NCBI RefSeq assembly: GCF_017874715.1
Contig: NZ_JAGGLR010000024.1
Span: 62,001 to 126,000 of the forward strand
DNA from: Streptomyces iranensis
Lineage (GTDB): Bacteria > Actinomycetota > Actinomycetes > Streptomycetales > Streptomycetaceae
Length of the DNA stretch: 64,000 nt
Direction: 5' to 3'
Within the stretch, counting starts at the first letter, position 1, and each line of letters begins with the position of its first letter. Below the pieces are notes generated by a model. The model did no database searches. It worked only from the letters and a program-made list of their open reading frames with translations, and was not told where the DNA came from. The position numbers were made by a program, and so were the translations under genes. This document shows, in pieces, positions 48,606-58,251 of this stretch.

Positions 48606-49550
48606 TCATCGAGTCCTGGTCCGCATCTCCAGCACCACCTTTCCCCACGGGTGGCCGGACTCGATCGCGCGGAGGGCGGCCGGGGCCTCGGCAAAGGGGA
48701 AGACCTGCCGGACGTGGGGGTCGAGCCGGCCGTCCCGGACCCGGCGGGCGAGTTCGCCCAGGGTCTCCGCCCGGTTGCCACGGGACAGCTGCCGGGCACC
48801 GAAGCGGGCCGCGGTCTCCGGGTCGGCGACCGTGAGGACCCGGCAGCCCGTGGACATCAGCCCGGAGACCGTGTCCAGGGCGTCGCCGCCCACCAGGTCC
48901 AGTACGGCGTCCGCACCGTTCGGGAGCGCGGCGGCCAGCCGGTCCGCGGTGTCGTCACCGTCGTACGGAACGGCGGTGGCGCCCAGGGACGACACGAACT
49001 CCCGCTTCGCACCGGACGCGGTGCCGACCACCGACACCCCCTCCGACGCGGCGAGTTGGACTGCCGCCACCCCGACCCCGCCTCCGGCGCCCAGGATCAG
49101 CAGGGTCTCCCCGGCGGTCACCTCGAGTCCGCGCACGGAGTCGTACGCGGTCCCCGCCGCCACGGGGAGCGCCGCCGCGTCGGTGTACGACAGCCCCTCC
49201 GGCTTGACGATCGTGAAGTCGGCGGTCAGGACGGCGTGGTGGGCATAGCCGCCGCAGCCACGCGCACTGCTGCCGAACACCGCGTCGCCCACGGCGAACC
49301 CCTCGACCCCGGGGCCGAGGGCCACCACCACCCCGGCCGCCTCGCGCCCGAACACCGCCGGGAGGCCGAGCGGCAGGAACGACCGGTGCATCCCCTCGCG
49401 CACCTTCCAGTCGACCGGATTGACACCTGCCGCATACACCTCGACCAGCAGTTCCCCCGGCCCGGGGGAGGGGAGCGGAAGGTCCAGGAAGCGCTCCACG
49501 CCGGGGCCGCCGTACGCCGTGAATCCGTATGCGTTGTCCATGCTCCTCAT
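48606..49550 (-). CDS. MDR-family NAD(P)H oxidoreductase (quinone reductase-like)
   Basis: 314 residues. GroES-like domain 1-125 (AAGVNPVDWKVREG, FGREAAGVVVALGPGV) and Rossmann domain with AGGGVGVAAVQLA; no zinc ligands, so the zinc-free quinone oxidoreductase branch. It overlaps the preceding ATPase stop by 4 bp (ATGA), making it the last gene of the sugar/peptide ABC operon. Role may be reduction of an enone or quinone in the pathway for the imported substrate. Start uncertain between 49550 and 49541. Confidence 0.88.
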   Translation of the reverse strand: MRSMDNAYGFTAYGGPGVERFLDLPLPSPGPGELLVEVYAAGVNPVDWKVREGMHRSFLPLGLPAVFGREAAGVVVALGPGVEGFAVGDAVFGSSARGCGGYAHHAVLTADFTIVKPEGLSYTDAAALPVAAGTAYDSVRGLEVTAGETLLILGAGGGVGVAAVQLAASEGVSVVGTASGAKREFVSSLGATAVPYDGDDTADRLAAALPNGADAVLDLVGGDALDTVSGLMSTGCRVLTVADPETAARFGARQLSRGNRAETLGELARRVRDGRLDPHVRQVFPFAEAPAALRAIESGHPWGKVVLEMRTRTR

Positions 49551-50392
49551 TCCGCCGCCGCGGCCTTGAGGCTCCGACGCCGCTCACGGCGTTCCCGCTG
49601 GCGCTCGGGGTCCGGTACGGGGGCGGCGAGCATGAGCCGTCGCGTATAGGGGTCCCGCGGGTCGCCGGTCACGGCCGTCGCCTCGCCCGACTCCACGATC
49701 CGGCCACGGTGCATCACGGCCACGCGATGACTGACACACCGCACCACCGACAGATCGTGGGTGATGAACAAATAGGCGACACCCGTGCGCTCCTGGATCT
49801 CCACGAACAGCTCCAGCACCCGCGCCTGGGTGGACAGGTCCAGCGCGCTGACCGGTTCGTCGCACACGATCAGCCGTGGCTCGCGGCACAGGGCCCGCGC
49901 GATCGCCACGCGCTGGCGCTGACCGCCGGAGAACTCCCGGGGCAGCCGGTGTGCGGCGTCGGCCGGCAGCCGCACCTGGTCGAGCAGTCCGCGGACCCGC
50001 TCCTCGGCGGAGGCGCGGGCGGTGCCCGAGACCAGCAGGGGCTCAGTGAGGATGTCGCCCACCGTCATCGCCGGGTTCAGCGAGGTGTAGGGGTCCTGGA
50101 AGACGACCTGGATCTCGGCGCTGAGCGCGCGCCGCTCCCGCGCGCTCAGCCGTGAGATCACCCGGCCCGCATAGCGGATCTCGCCCTCGGCCACCGGGGC
50201 GAGTCCGAGCACCGCGCGCCCGAGCGTGGTTTTGCCCGAGCCCGATTCGCCGACCAGCCCCACCGTCTCACCGGGCCGGATGTCCAGGGAGACACCGTGC
50301 AGGGCCCGGAACGGCTGGGCGCGCCGCCCCTTGACGGCGTACGCCACGACCAGCCCGTCGACTTCCAGCACATTGGCCGGGGTGGTGTTCAT
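49547..50392 (-). CDS. Opp-type ABC transporter ATPase (DppF-like)
   Basis: 281 residues. Walker [10 protein letters not shown], signature [15 protein letters not shown], Walker B LIVCDEP, H-loop [10 protein letters not shown]-terminal extension short without the usual Cys cluster. Overlaps both neighbours by 4 bp. Its paralogue is the truncated copy at 43041. Together with the fused permease-ATPase it makes the second nucleotide-binding subunit. Confidence 0.92.
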   Translation of the reverse strand: MNTTPANVLEVDGLVVAYAVKGRRAQPFRALHGVSLDIRPGETVGLVGESGSGKTTLGRAVLGLAPVAEGEIRYAGRVISRLSARERRALSAEIQVVFQDPYTSLNPAMTVGDILTEPLLVSGTARASAEERVRGLLDQVRLPADAAHRLPREFSGGQRQRVAIARALCREPRLIVCDEPVSALDLSTQARVLELFVEIQERTGVAYLFITHDLSVVRCVSHRVAVMHRGRIVESGEATAVTGDPRDPYTRRLMLAAPVPDPERQRERRERRRSLKAAAAE

Positions 50393-52188
50393 ACCTTCTC
50401 CTGGAGGGACGTGCCGGTCGCCGGGGCCTGCCGGAGTGGGGCGCGGGGCGGGGCGTCCTCCAGCGTCGAGTCCAGCAGCATGCGGGTGTACTCGTGGCGC
50501 GGTTCGGCGAACAGCCGCCCGGCCGGGGCGGTTTCGACGACCTGGCCGGTCCGCATGACGACCACCCGGTCGCAGATGTCCGCGACCACGCCGAAGTTGT
50601 GTGTCACCAGGATGAGACCCATCCGCCGCTCCTGCTGGAACTCCCGCAGCAGATCGAGGACGTCCGCCTGGACGGTGACGTCCAGCGCCGTGGTGGGCTC
50701 GTCCGCGATCAGCAGATCGGGGTCGCAGGACACGGCGCCCGCGATGAGGACCCGCTGGGCCATGCCGCCGGAGATCTGGTGCGGATAGGCGTGGTAGACG
50801 CGCTCCGGCTCGGCGATGCCGACCCGCTCCAGCAGGCCCAGGGCCTTCTCCCGCGCCTCCCGGGCCGTCACCTTCAGATGCCGCCGCATCGGGTCGATGA
50901 GCTGGGTGCCGATGCGGAAGGCCGGGTCGAGGTTGGACATCGGCTCCTGGGGGACGTAGGCGACGCGGCAGCCGCGCAGCGCGTTCCGCTCCTTGCGCCC
51001 GAGCCCCCGCAGATCGCGGCCGTCGAAGCTCAGCCGGTCGGCCTCGCTCCGGCCTTCCGGGGGCAGCAGTCCGAGGATCGCGAACGCCGTCTGGCCCTTG
51101 CCCGAGCCCGACTCGCCGACCAGACCGACCACTTCACCACGGCGTACGGTGAGCGACACCCCGTCCACCACGGTGCGCTCGCCGTCCCGGGCGGGGTAGG
51201 TCACCCGCAGGTTCTCGACCGCGAGGAGGCTGTCGTCACCGCCCGCCGGGAGAGCGCTGGGCCGTGCCGCCCCGGGGCGTCCGGGCCGCCGCGCCGCCGG
51301 GGCGCCCGTCTCCAGGAGCGCGTCCCGCAGGGCGTTGGCCAGCAGACCGAGTGCCGCCACGGTGATCACGATCGCCAGACCCGGGGCCACCAGCAGGGAG
51401 GGCTTGGTGTACAGGTTGGCGAACGCGTCGTTGAGCATCGCGCCCCAGCTGGCCTGCCCGGCCGAGCCGAGGCCGAGGAACTCGATGCCCGCCTGGATGA
51501 CCACGGCCACGCCGAACATCTGCGCCGACTGGACGATGGTGGGTGCCTGCACCACCGGCAGGATGTGCCGGCGCACGATACGGGTGTCGCCGAGTCCGGA
51601 GACCCGGGCGGCGTCGACGTACAGTTCCTCGCGCACCGAGGTGACCGAGGCCCGTACGAGGCGGAAGACCCCGGGAGCGAGGATGATGCCGAGCACCGCC
51701 ATCGTCGCGTTGGTGTCGGGGCCGATCGCGGCGATGGAGACCAGCAGCACCATGATGGCGGGCGCGGCCATGACGAGGCTCGCCAGCCAGCTGATGACGG
51801 CGTCGGACCGGCCCCGGTAGTAGCCGGCGAGCAACCCGGTCGGCACACCGATCAGCAGGGCGACCGCGACGGCGATGAACCCGCCGAGCAGGCTGACCCG
51901 TCCGCCGTACAGCAGCCGCGCGAGCACGTCCCGTCCGACGCTGTCGGCGCCGAGCGGGTGGCCGCCACCGGGCGGGGCGAAGGCGTCGGCCAGGGTGGCG
52001 CGGGTGGGGCCGGCCGAGGTGAGCAGGGGCGCGCAGACACTGGCCGCCACGATGAGGGCCAGCAGGACCAGGCACACCACCGCCATCGGATGGCGGAGCA
52101 GACGGCCCAGCGGATGGCCGCGTCTGCGGGTGGTGCCCGGCGCGGAATCGGGTGTGCCGGGGGTATCGCGGGTCGCGGAATGCGTCAT
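50389..52188 (-). CDS. fused ABC permease (DppC)-ATPase (DppD) with altered Walker A
   Basis: 599 residues from the ATG at 52188. Residues about 1-295 are a DppC-like permease (helix near 35-55, [18 protein letters not shown] loop [22 protein letters not shown]); from about 315 it continues in frame as a DppD-like ATPase with signature [14 protein letters not shown] and Walker B LIADEPTT. The Walker A reads [11 protein letters not shown]: the Ser/Thr that coordinates Mg is Gly. The Walker B and signature are intact, so one of the two nucleotide sites may be degenerate. Such fusions exist in other actinobacteria. Overlaps the DppB gene and the next ATPase by 4 bp each. Confidence 0.9.
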   Translation of the reverse strand: MTHSATRDTPGTPDSAPGTTRRRGHPLGRLLRHPMAVVCLVLLALIVAASVCAPLLTSAGPTRATLADAFAPPGGGHPLGADSVGRDVLARLLYGGRVSLLGGFIAVAVALLIGVPTGLLAGYYRGRSDAVISWLASLVMAAPAIMVLLVSIAAIGPDTNATMAVLGIILAPGVFRLVRASVTSVREELYVDAARVSGLGDTRIVRRHILPVVQAPTIVQSAQMFGVAVVIQAGIEFLGLGSAGQASWGAMLNDAFANLYTKPSLLVAPGLAIVITVAALGLLANALRDALLETGAPAARRPGRPGAARPSALPAGGDDSLLAVENLRVTYPARDGERTVVDGVSLTVRRGEVVGLVGESGSGKGQTAFAILGLLPPEGRSEADRLSFDGRDLRGLGRKERNALRGCRVAYVPQEPMSNLDPAFRIGTQLIDPMRRHLKVTAREAREKALGLLERVGIAEPERVYHAYPHQISGGMAQRVLIAGAVSCDPDLLIADEPTTALDVTVQADVLDLLREFQQERRMGLILVTHNFGVVADICDRVVVMRTGQVVETAPAGRLFAEPRHEYTRMLLDSTLEDAPPRAPLRQAPATGTSLQEKV

Positions 52189-53126
52189 CGGACACGCACC
52201 TTCGGGTTGAGCCAGCCGTAGGCGAGGTCCACCAGCAGATTGACCGCCACGACGATGAGGACGAGGTAGACCACGACGCCCATGACCAGGGGCGTGTCGC
52301 CATTGACGGTCGCTGTCACCGCGGCGGAGCCCACTCCGGGGAGTCCGAAGACCTTCTCGATGACGACGGCGCCGCCGACCAGGGAGATGAACTGGAGGGA
52401 GAGCACGGTCAGCGCCGGGGGTGCCGCGTTGCGCAGCACATGCCGGAAGAGCACCCTCCGCTCGCTCAGCCCCCGGCTGCGCAGCGTGCGCACGAAGTCC
52501 TGGCGCAGTACGTCGATGACCGACCCGCGCACCTGCTGGGCGGTGGCGGCGATGGCGCCGATGGCGAGCGAGACGGCGGGGAGGGTGATGGACCGGAGCC
52601 AGCCGGAGGGGGAGGAGGCGAGCGGCACATATCCGGTGGCGGGGAGCCAGCCCAGCTGGACGGCGAAGGTGGCGGAGAGCATCAGCGCCATCAGGAAGCT
52701 GGGTACCGCGTACCCGACGATGGCGGTCGCCTGGACCACCCGGTCGACCCATCCGCGTCGTACGGCGGCGGCCACACCGAGCACCGCACTGAGGACGGTG
52801 GCCAGCAGCAGTCCGCTGACCACGATGGACAGGGACACCGGTGCCTTGAGCACCAGGCTTTCGGAGACGGAGTCACCGCCGAACCAGGAGGTCCCGAAGT
52901 CGCCCCGGACCGCGTGGGCCAGCCACTGTCCGTACTGGCTGATCCATGGCCGGTCCAGGCCCAACTCATGTCTCTTGGCGGTGATTTGCTCCGGCGTCGC
53001 CATCGTGCCGGCGATGTTGCGCGCGGCGTCGGTCCCGGTGAGGCTCATCATCGCGAACGCCGTCGTCGCGAGTACATAGAGGAGCACCAGACCGGCCGCG
53101 ACGCGGCGCACGAGAAAGGTCAGCAT
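52185..53126 (-). CDS. ABC importer permease (DppB-like)
   Basis: 313 residues with six membrane segments, beginning MLTFLVRRVAAGLVLLYVLAT, DppB-type loop ending GLDRPWISQYGQWL, GDFGTSW and EAA loop region RTLRSRGLSERRVLFRHVLRN. Nineteen bases after the binding-protein gene. Confidence 0.92.
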   Translation of the reverse strand: MLTFLVRRVAAGLVLLYVLATTAFAMMSLTGTDAARNIAGTMATPEQITAKRHELGLDRPWISQYGQWLAHAVRGDFGTSWFGGDSVSESLVLKAPVSLSIVVSGLLLATVLSAVLGVAAAVRRGWVDRVVQATAIVGYAVPSFLMALMLSATFAVQLGWLPATGYVPLASSPSGWLRSITLPAVSLAIGAIAATAQQVRGSVIDVLRQDFVRTLRSRGLSERRVLFRHVLRNAAPPALTVLSLQFISLVGGAVVIEKVFGLPGVGSAAVTATVNGDTPLVMGVVVYLVLIVVAVNLLVDLAYGWLNPKVRVR

Positions 53127-53145
53127 CGCGTTCTTTCCTTCCGCG

Positions 53146-54651
53146 TCAGCCGGCGGGGGCCATGTCGTAGATCGGTACCGCGGAGACGAAGGCCCGGGGC
53201 GTCACCTCGATCTTCTTGGAGTTGCCCTGGACGGCGTCCAGCACATCCCAGGGCGCGTTGAAGGCGTTGTCCTGAAGGTAGGAGTTGATCTCGCGGAACG
53301 CCGCGGTCTGCGCCGCGCCCCGGGCCCTCTGCGCCTTGTCGATCATGCGGTTGAGCCTCGGGTCGAAGTCCTTGGCGGGATTCCAGGCGGCGCCCTTGGC
53401 CAGCTCGGACTGGATGAAGTCCCAGGGCTGGCCGGACTGGAGCTTGAACCATGACATCGGGTACTCGCCGGACTGGAGGGCCGTGAACAGCCGGGTGAAC
53501 GGGATCTTGTCCACCTTGACCTTGATGCCGATGTCCTCCAGGGCCTGGACCATGACGACCTGCTGGCCCGGCGCGACGGAGGAGACGTCGGGCATGGTGA
53601 CGGTGAAGCCGTGTGGATAACCCGCCTCGGCGAGCAGCTTCCTGGCCTTGGCCGGGTCGTAGGCGTAGTCGCTCTCGAGGGACTTCTCGTACCAGGTGCT
53701 GCCCGCGGTCGCCATTTGCGAGGTGGCCGTGGCGTAGCCGAGGTTGAGCTTCTCGACGATGGTCTTCCGGTCGAAGGCGTGGTTCAGGGCCTGGCGCACC
53801 TTCACCTTGCCCAGGGCGGGCACGATCCTGCCGGTGCGGTCCCAGATGTAGAGGCCTTCGACGCTGTCGGCGTGCGCCCGCACCTCGAGGCCGCGGCCCT
53901 TGGCGTACTGGGCGGTCTGCGGGGTGATACGGGCCCAGTCGACCTGCCCGCTGAGCAGGGCGTTCAGCCGAGCGGTGGGATCGCTGATGTTCTTGATGAC
54001 GATCTTGTCGAAGGGGTATGCCTTCGGGTTCCAGTAGTCCGGGTTGCGGGTGAAGGCGTAGGTGCTGCCGTTGGTCGTGGCGGCCTTGTCCAGGACGTAG
54101 GGGCCCGAGCCGACCGGACCGCCCTTCGCCGTCAGGTCCCTGGGACTGGCGATCATGCCCGAGGGGTCGCCGAGGTTCACCACGAGCTGGGGGTCGGGTG
54201 CCGACAGGTGGATGGCCACGGTCCGGGGGTTCACGACCTCGACCGAGTCGATGGCGCGCAGTTTGCCGGCCGCCTCGTTGGTGCCTTCCCTGGTGTGGAG
54301 CAGGCTCTTCCGTACGGCGGTCGCGTCGAGCGCGGTGCCGTCGGTGAACCTCACGTCCTTTCTGAGCCTCATGGTCAGCGCGGTGCGGTCGCGGTCATAG
54401 GACCAGGAGGTGGCCAGGTTCGGGTGGGGACGGGCCTTGGGGTCCAGCCGGACCAGGGAGTCGAAGACGGGCTCGTAGTACTGGATGTTGTCGCCCAGGG
54501 CGGCGGAGGCCAGGTCCCAGCCGGTGTGGGCGTTGCCGATGGACAGCGTCAGCGTGTCGTCTCCGGTGGCGGACGCCGTGGCGCCGGAGCGGCCGCACGC
54601 CGACGCGGCCACGAGGGTGAGGGCCACCCCTGCCATGACCATTCTTCGCAT
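53146..54651 (-). CDS. ABC importer solute-binding lipoprotein (SBP family 5)
   Basis: 501 residues with signal peptide and lipobox VAASAC (Cys19). Family 5 features: DYWNPKAYPFDKIVIK, VRQALNHAFDRKTIV, KLLAEAGYPHGFT. Although named for peptides, family 5 proteins also bind oligosaccharides; here the linked isomerase and Gfo/Idh/MocA gene and the ROK regulator suggest a sugar or glycoside ligand. Starts 28 bp after the isomerase gene. Confidence 0.92.
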   Translation of the reverse strand: MRRMVMAGVALTLVAASACGRSGATASATGDDTLTLSIGNAHTGWDLASAALGDNIQYYEPVFDSLVRLDPKARPHPNLATSWSYDRDRTALTMRLRKDVRFTDGTALDATAVRKSLLHTREGTNEAAGKLRAIDSVEVVNPRTVAIHLSAPDPQLVVNLGDPSGMIASPRDLTAKGGPVGSGPYVLDKAATTNGSTYAFTRNPDYWNPKAYPFDKIVIKNISDPTARLNALLSGQVDWARITPQTAQYAKGRGLEVRAHADSVEGLYIWDRTGRIVPALGKVKVRQALNHAFDRKTIVEKLNLGYATATSQMATAGSTWYEKSLESDYAYDPAKARKLLAEAGYPHGFTVTMPDVSSVAPGQQVVMVQALEDIGIKVKVDKIPFTRLFTALQSGEYPMSWFKLQSGQPWDFIQSELAKGAAWNPAKDFDPRLNRMIDKAQRARGAAQTAAFREINSYLQDNAFNAPWDVLDAVQGNSKKIEVTPRAFVSAVPIYDMAPAG

Positions 54652-54679
54652 GTCGTCCTTCTGCTCTCGGATGCCGTGC

Positions 54680-55567
54680 TCAGCGCTGCCGCCGGGCCCA
54701 CTCGCCGCAGAGCCGGACGCTTTCCTCGGGGGTGGCCTGGGCGCCGCGGTCGACCTCGATCACCAGCCAGCCGTCGAAGGTCTCGGGCAGGGCGGCGAGG
54801 GTGGCGGGGATGTCGACCGAGGCGTGGCCGGGCTCGGCCCACAGACCGGCCAGCACGGTCTTCTGGTACGTCCACCCCTCGGCGCGGCCCCGCTCGGCGA
54901 CCTCGGCGTGGAAGTCCTTGACGTGGAGGGCGGCGACCCGGTCGGCGTAGTCGCGGATGAGGCCGATGACATCGGCGCCGGTCCAGCCGAGGTGGCCGAT
55001 GTCCGGGCCGAAGGAGAGGACGTCCGAGGGCACGCCGTCGAGGATGAAGCGGGTCTCCTCCTCGGTCTCCGCCCAGGTGCCGATGTGGGGGTGGAACGCG
55101 GCGGCGACACCGTTCGCCCTGGTGGTCTCGCCCATGCGGGCGAACACCTCGCGCACCCGCTCCAGCCGTTCGGGAGTCGCCTCCGCGCCCACGGCCGGGC
55201 GGTGCACACGGGGGGCCTGCTTGTTCATGCCGGTGGCCACGAAGACCGTGGGCAGGCCCAGTTCGGCCATCTGGGTGCTGATGCGGTCGGTCTTGTCGAG
55301 CAGTTCGCGCAGGCTGCTCTCGTCCTCCGGGAGGGGGCCCGAGACATAGCCCGGGGCGGGCGCCAGACCGTGCTCGTCCAGCAGCCGGCCGTATTCGGCG
55401 GCCGTCATCCCGGCGGGCACGTCCGCGTGTACGGCGGCGATGCCGGCCTCGTGGATGACCTTGAGGCGCTCGGGCAGGGGCGGCGCCAGAGCGGGGTCGA
55501 TCCAGCCGTCGTCGGTGGCGATCCACTGGAGGGGGTTGATCGCGATCCTGTCGTGGCGAATGGTCAT
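54680..55567 (-). CDS. sugar phosphate isomerase/epimerase-like TIM-barrel protein
   Basis: 295 residues of the AP-endonuclease-2 / xylose-isomerase-like TIM-barrel superfamily. Metal-site residues are expected at the strand ends: HPHIG, GPDIGHLGW (Asp and His), HVKDFH (HxKD) and a C-terminal WLVIEVDRG with Glu. IolE and IolH-type proteins (inosose dehydratase, 2-keto-myo-inositol related) carry the same HxKD and EVD motifs. Likely isomerises or dehydrates a keto-sugar derived from the imported substrate. Confidence 0.88.
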   Translation of the reverse strand: MTIRHDRIAINPLQWIATDDGWIDPALAPPLPERLKVIHEAGIAAVHADVPAGMTAAEYGRLLDEHGLAPAPGYVSGPLPEDESSLRELLDKTDRISTQMAELGLPTVFVATGMNKQAPRVHRPAVGAEATPERLERVREVFARMGETTRANGVAAAFHPHIGTWAETEEETRFILDGVPSDVLSFGPDIGHLGWTGADVIGLIRDYADRVAALHVKDFHAEVAERGRAEGWTYQKTVLAGLWAEPGHASVDIPATLAALPETFDGWLVIEVDRGAQATPEESVRLCGEWARRQR

Positions 55568-55610
55568 GGGGGTCCTTTCCCTGAGGGCGGGGCGGTGGGA
55601 CGGGCGGGTG

Positions 55611-56714
55611 TCAGACGGTGAAAAGGGGCTGGGGGCGCTCGCAGGAACTGTTCAATGTCACGGACCGGCCCTGCTGGGCGGAGCCCTCCAACGCGCGGAG
55701 CGCTTCGAGCACATGGAAGGCGAAGGCGGTGTTGGCGCGGTGCGGGCCGCCCTCGACGGCGTTCGCGAGGTCGCGGACCCCGAGCCCGCGGCGGGCCTGC
55801 TCGCGGGTGCCGACGGCGCCGAAGAGCTCCAGGGCCGGTTCCAGGACCGTCCAGTCGCCGTCTCCGTGCCGCCGGAGCCGCACATCGCCGTCGAAGTGGT
55901 TCGGGTTGGCCAGCGAGAGGGTGCCCTCGCTGCCGTAGATCTCCAGGTACGGCAGGTCGCTGTCCCAGACGTCGAAACTCATCTGGGTGGTGGCGATGAC
56001 ACCGGAGGCGAAGGTGAGCACCGCACCGGTGTGGGTGGGGATGGTGACCTCGACGGTGTCCACGGTCCGTTCGGGCGCGGTGACGGTGCGCTCGGGCACG
56101 CCTATGCGGGCGGCCGCCGAGACGGTGGAGACGGGACCGAGGCAGTTGACGAGGACGGCCAGGTAGTACGGACCCATGTCCATCACCGGGCCGCCTCCCG
56201 GCTGGAACAGGAAAGCCGGGTTCGGGTGCCAGGTCTCGGCCTTGCTGTGCCCGATGAAGGCGGAGGCGCCGATGGGCGTTCCGATCCGGCCCGAGTCGAT
56301 CGCCTTGCGTGCCGTCTGGGCGGCGCTGCCGAGGAAGGTGTCCGGTGCCGATCCGAGGACACGCCCGGTGCGGGCGGCCGCCGCGAGGACCGCCTCGCCG
56401 TCCGTGACCGTGGTGGCCAGCGGCTTCTCGACGTAGACGTGTTTGCCCGCTTCCAGGGCCGTGATGATCGTACGGGCGTGGTGTACCGGCGGAGTCAGGT
56501 TGACCACGATGTCCACCGAGTCGTCGGCGTACAGCTCGCGGTCGTCACCCCAGACCGGGATGGAATGCTCGGCGGCCGCCCGCTTCGCCCGTGCCACATC
56601 GATATCGGCCACCCGCACGATCTCCAGCTCCGGGTAGCGGGCGAGACCGGTGACATACCGGCCGAAGATGTTGCCGCTGCCCAGGATGCCGATGCGATGG
56701 GTCTGTTTGGCCAT
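55611..56714 (-). CDS. Gfo/Idh/MocA-family oxidoreductase
   Basis: 367 residues from the ATG at 56714. Rossmann GILGSGNIFG (9-18), catalytic YVEKPLA (EKP) and a C-terminal domain with GPVMDMGPYYLAVL. It is a different branch from the two at 9655 and 10674 (close to glucose-fructose-oxidoreductase-like sugar 3-dehydrogenases). First gene of the seven-gene operon, divergent from the ROK gene. Confidence 0.9.
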   Translation of the reverse strand: MAKQTHRIGILGSGNIFGRYVTGLARYPELEIVRVADIDVARAKRAAAEHSIPVWGDDRELYADDSVDIVVNLTPPVHHARTIITALEAGKHVYVEKPLATTVTDGEAVLAAAARTGRVLGSAPDTFLGSAAQTARKAIDSGRIGTPIGASAFIGHSKAETWHPNPAFLFQPGGGPVMDMGPYYLAVLVNCLGPVSTVSAAARIGVPERTVTAPERTVDTVEVTIPTHTGAVLTFASGVIATTQMSFDVWDSDLPYLEIYGSEGTLSLANPNHFDGDVRLRRHGDGDWTVLEPALELFGAVGTREQARRGLGVRDLANAVEGGPHRANTAFAFHVLEALRALEGSAQQGRSVTLNSSCERPQPLFTV

Positions 56715-57030
56715 GGCCGTGGGTTCCTCTCCCAGGAGTGGTGCGGGGGATGGTCGGGTTTGCCGGTGATCCGCGAACGTGTGCGGTGTGGTGGTGCCTT
56801 GCCGGGCCCCGCGGTGTCGCGTCGAGCGGTCCACCGCCCTTGCCTTCGGCAACGGGGGCGCCAGCGGACCGCCCGCTTCCAGCCGTTGAGTAAGGCGTGT
56901 TCGCGTCGCCTAACACCTTCGTTTAGTTCGGTTACCCCGAACAAGGGGCCGTTGTTAATTTTTCTTGCAAACTAATAACGTCTTAAAGGAGGGCTGTTCC
57001 GGGGTGATCCACGACAGCTAGGTTGGGGAA
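56715..57030. promoter_or_regulatory. divergent regulatory region with ROK-type operator candidates
   Basis: 316 bp, no gene. Between 56926 and 56942 GTTCGG-TTACC-CCGAAC is an exact inverted repeat. At 56955-56975, TTAATTTT-TCTTG-CAAACTAA resembles the TTAGTTTG...CAAACTAA pattern of XylR/NagC-type ROK operators (right half exact, left half 6 of 8). The stretch 56950-56990 is AT-rich. These sites precede both the ROK gene and the ABC operon. Confidence 0.55.
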
Positions 57031-58248
57031 ATGCGTGAAGGTGACGGTTATTCCGCCGATCAGACGCTGCTGCCCGCGGTTCCCGCCGGACTGCGCAGGG
57101 TGCTGGACCTCGTGTTGGCCGGTGAGGCGACCAACCGGGCCGAGATCGCGCGGCGCAGTGGTCTGGCCCGCTCCACCGTCGGCCAGCAGGTGGACCAACT
57201 CCTCGGCCGAGACATCCTGGAGGAGCTGGAGTCCGGCGAATCGGTGCGCGGGCGGCCGCCGCGGCTGCTGACCCTCAGCCCGCACGCGGGGACCATCGCC
57301 GTCGCCGACGTGGACACCCTGGACACCAGGATCGCGATCGCCGACCTCGGCGGACGTCTCATCGCCCAGGACACGGTGACCGTGCGCATCGACACGGGGC
57401 CGGAATCGGTTCTGGAGGTGGTGTGCGATCGGCTGCACGCCCTCTTGGAACGGTCGGGGCGCGATCCGGACCGGGTGCGTCAGGTGGTGATGGGGCTGCC
57501 GGCTCCCGTGGACCGGGACCGCGGTTGCCCGCTCAGGCCCAACGGCATGCCGGGCTGGGACGGCTACCCGGTCGCCGAACGGCTGCGCGCACGGTTCCGG
57601 GCCCCCGCCCAGGTGGACAATGACGCCAACCTCATGGCCCTCGGCGAGGCCGTTCAGGCCAGGACCGAAACCCCGGTGCTCTGCCTCAAGATCGGCAATG
57701 GGATCGGAGCGGGGCTCATCACCGCGGAGGGCCGGATCTACCGCGGCGCGGACGGCGCGGCCGGCGATGTCGGCCACATCCGGTCCCTCGGCGGCGGCAC
57801 CGCCCTGTGCACCTGCGGCAACGTCGGCTGTGTGCGCGCCATCGCCTCTCACCGCGCCGTCCTGCGGACCCTGGACATCCCCGAGTCCACCGAGGAGGAC
57901 CCGCTGCACGGGGTTCACGAGCTCGCGGAGCGCGTCGCGAACAACGACCCGCCCGCCGTCCGGGCCCTGCGGCAGGCGGCCACCGAGATCGGCGAACTCG
58001 CCGCCATGCTCGTCTACATGTACAACCCCCGCACCCTGATCCTCGGCGGCCCGCTCAGCGATCTGCGCGACGACCTGCTCTCCGGGGTGCGCGCCGTGGT
58101 GTACCAGCGCGCCCTGCCGCTGGCCACCCGGAATCTGACCATCACCACGACACGGCTCGGCGCCGCCTCGGCCGTGCACGGGGCGGTGGCCCTCGCCACC
58201 GGGGACGTCTTCAGCGAACGCGGGATAGCCCGGCTGCTCGTCGACTGA
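57031..58248 (+). CDS. ROK-family regulator
   Basis: 405 residues. N-terminal winged HTH at about 20-75 (GEATNRAEIARRSGLARSTVGQQVDQLLGRDI in part) followed by a sugar-kinase-like ROK domain with DNDANLMALGE, GTALCTCGNVGCVRAIA (CxCGxxGC zinc motif, though the usual following Glu is Arg) and ILGGPLSDL. Lacks assured kinase activity, so a repressor is likely. Divergent from the ABC/isomerase operon. A truncated C-terminal copy of a close paralogue is at 42807. Confidence 0.92.
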   Translation: MREGDGYSADQTLLPAVPAGLRRVLDLVLAGEATNRAEIARRSGLARSTVGQQVDQLLGRDILEELESGESVRGRPPRLLTLSPHAGTIAVADVDTLDTRIAIADLGGRLIAQDTVTVRIDTGPESVLEVVCDRLHALLERSGRDPDRVRQVVMGLPAPVDRDRGCPLRPNGMPGWDGYPVAERLRARFRAPAQVDNDANLMALGEAVQARTETPVLCLKIGNGIGAGLITAEGRIYRGADGAAGDVGHIRSLGGGTALCTCGNVGCVRAIASHRAVLRTLDIPESTEEDPLHGVHELAERVANNDPPAVRALRQAATEIGELAAMLVYMYNPRTLILGGPLSDLRDDLLSGVRAVVYQRALPLATRNLTITTTRLGAASAVHGAVALATGDVFSERGIARLLVD

Positions 58249-58251
58249 GGT

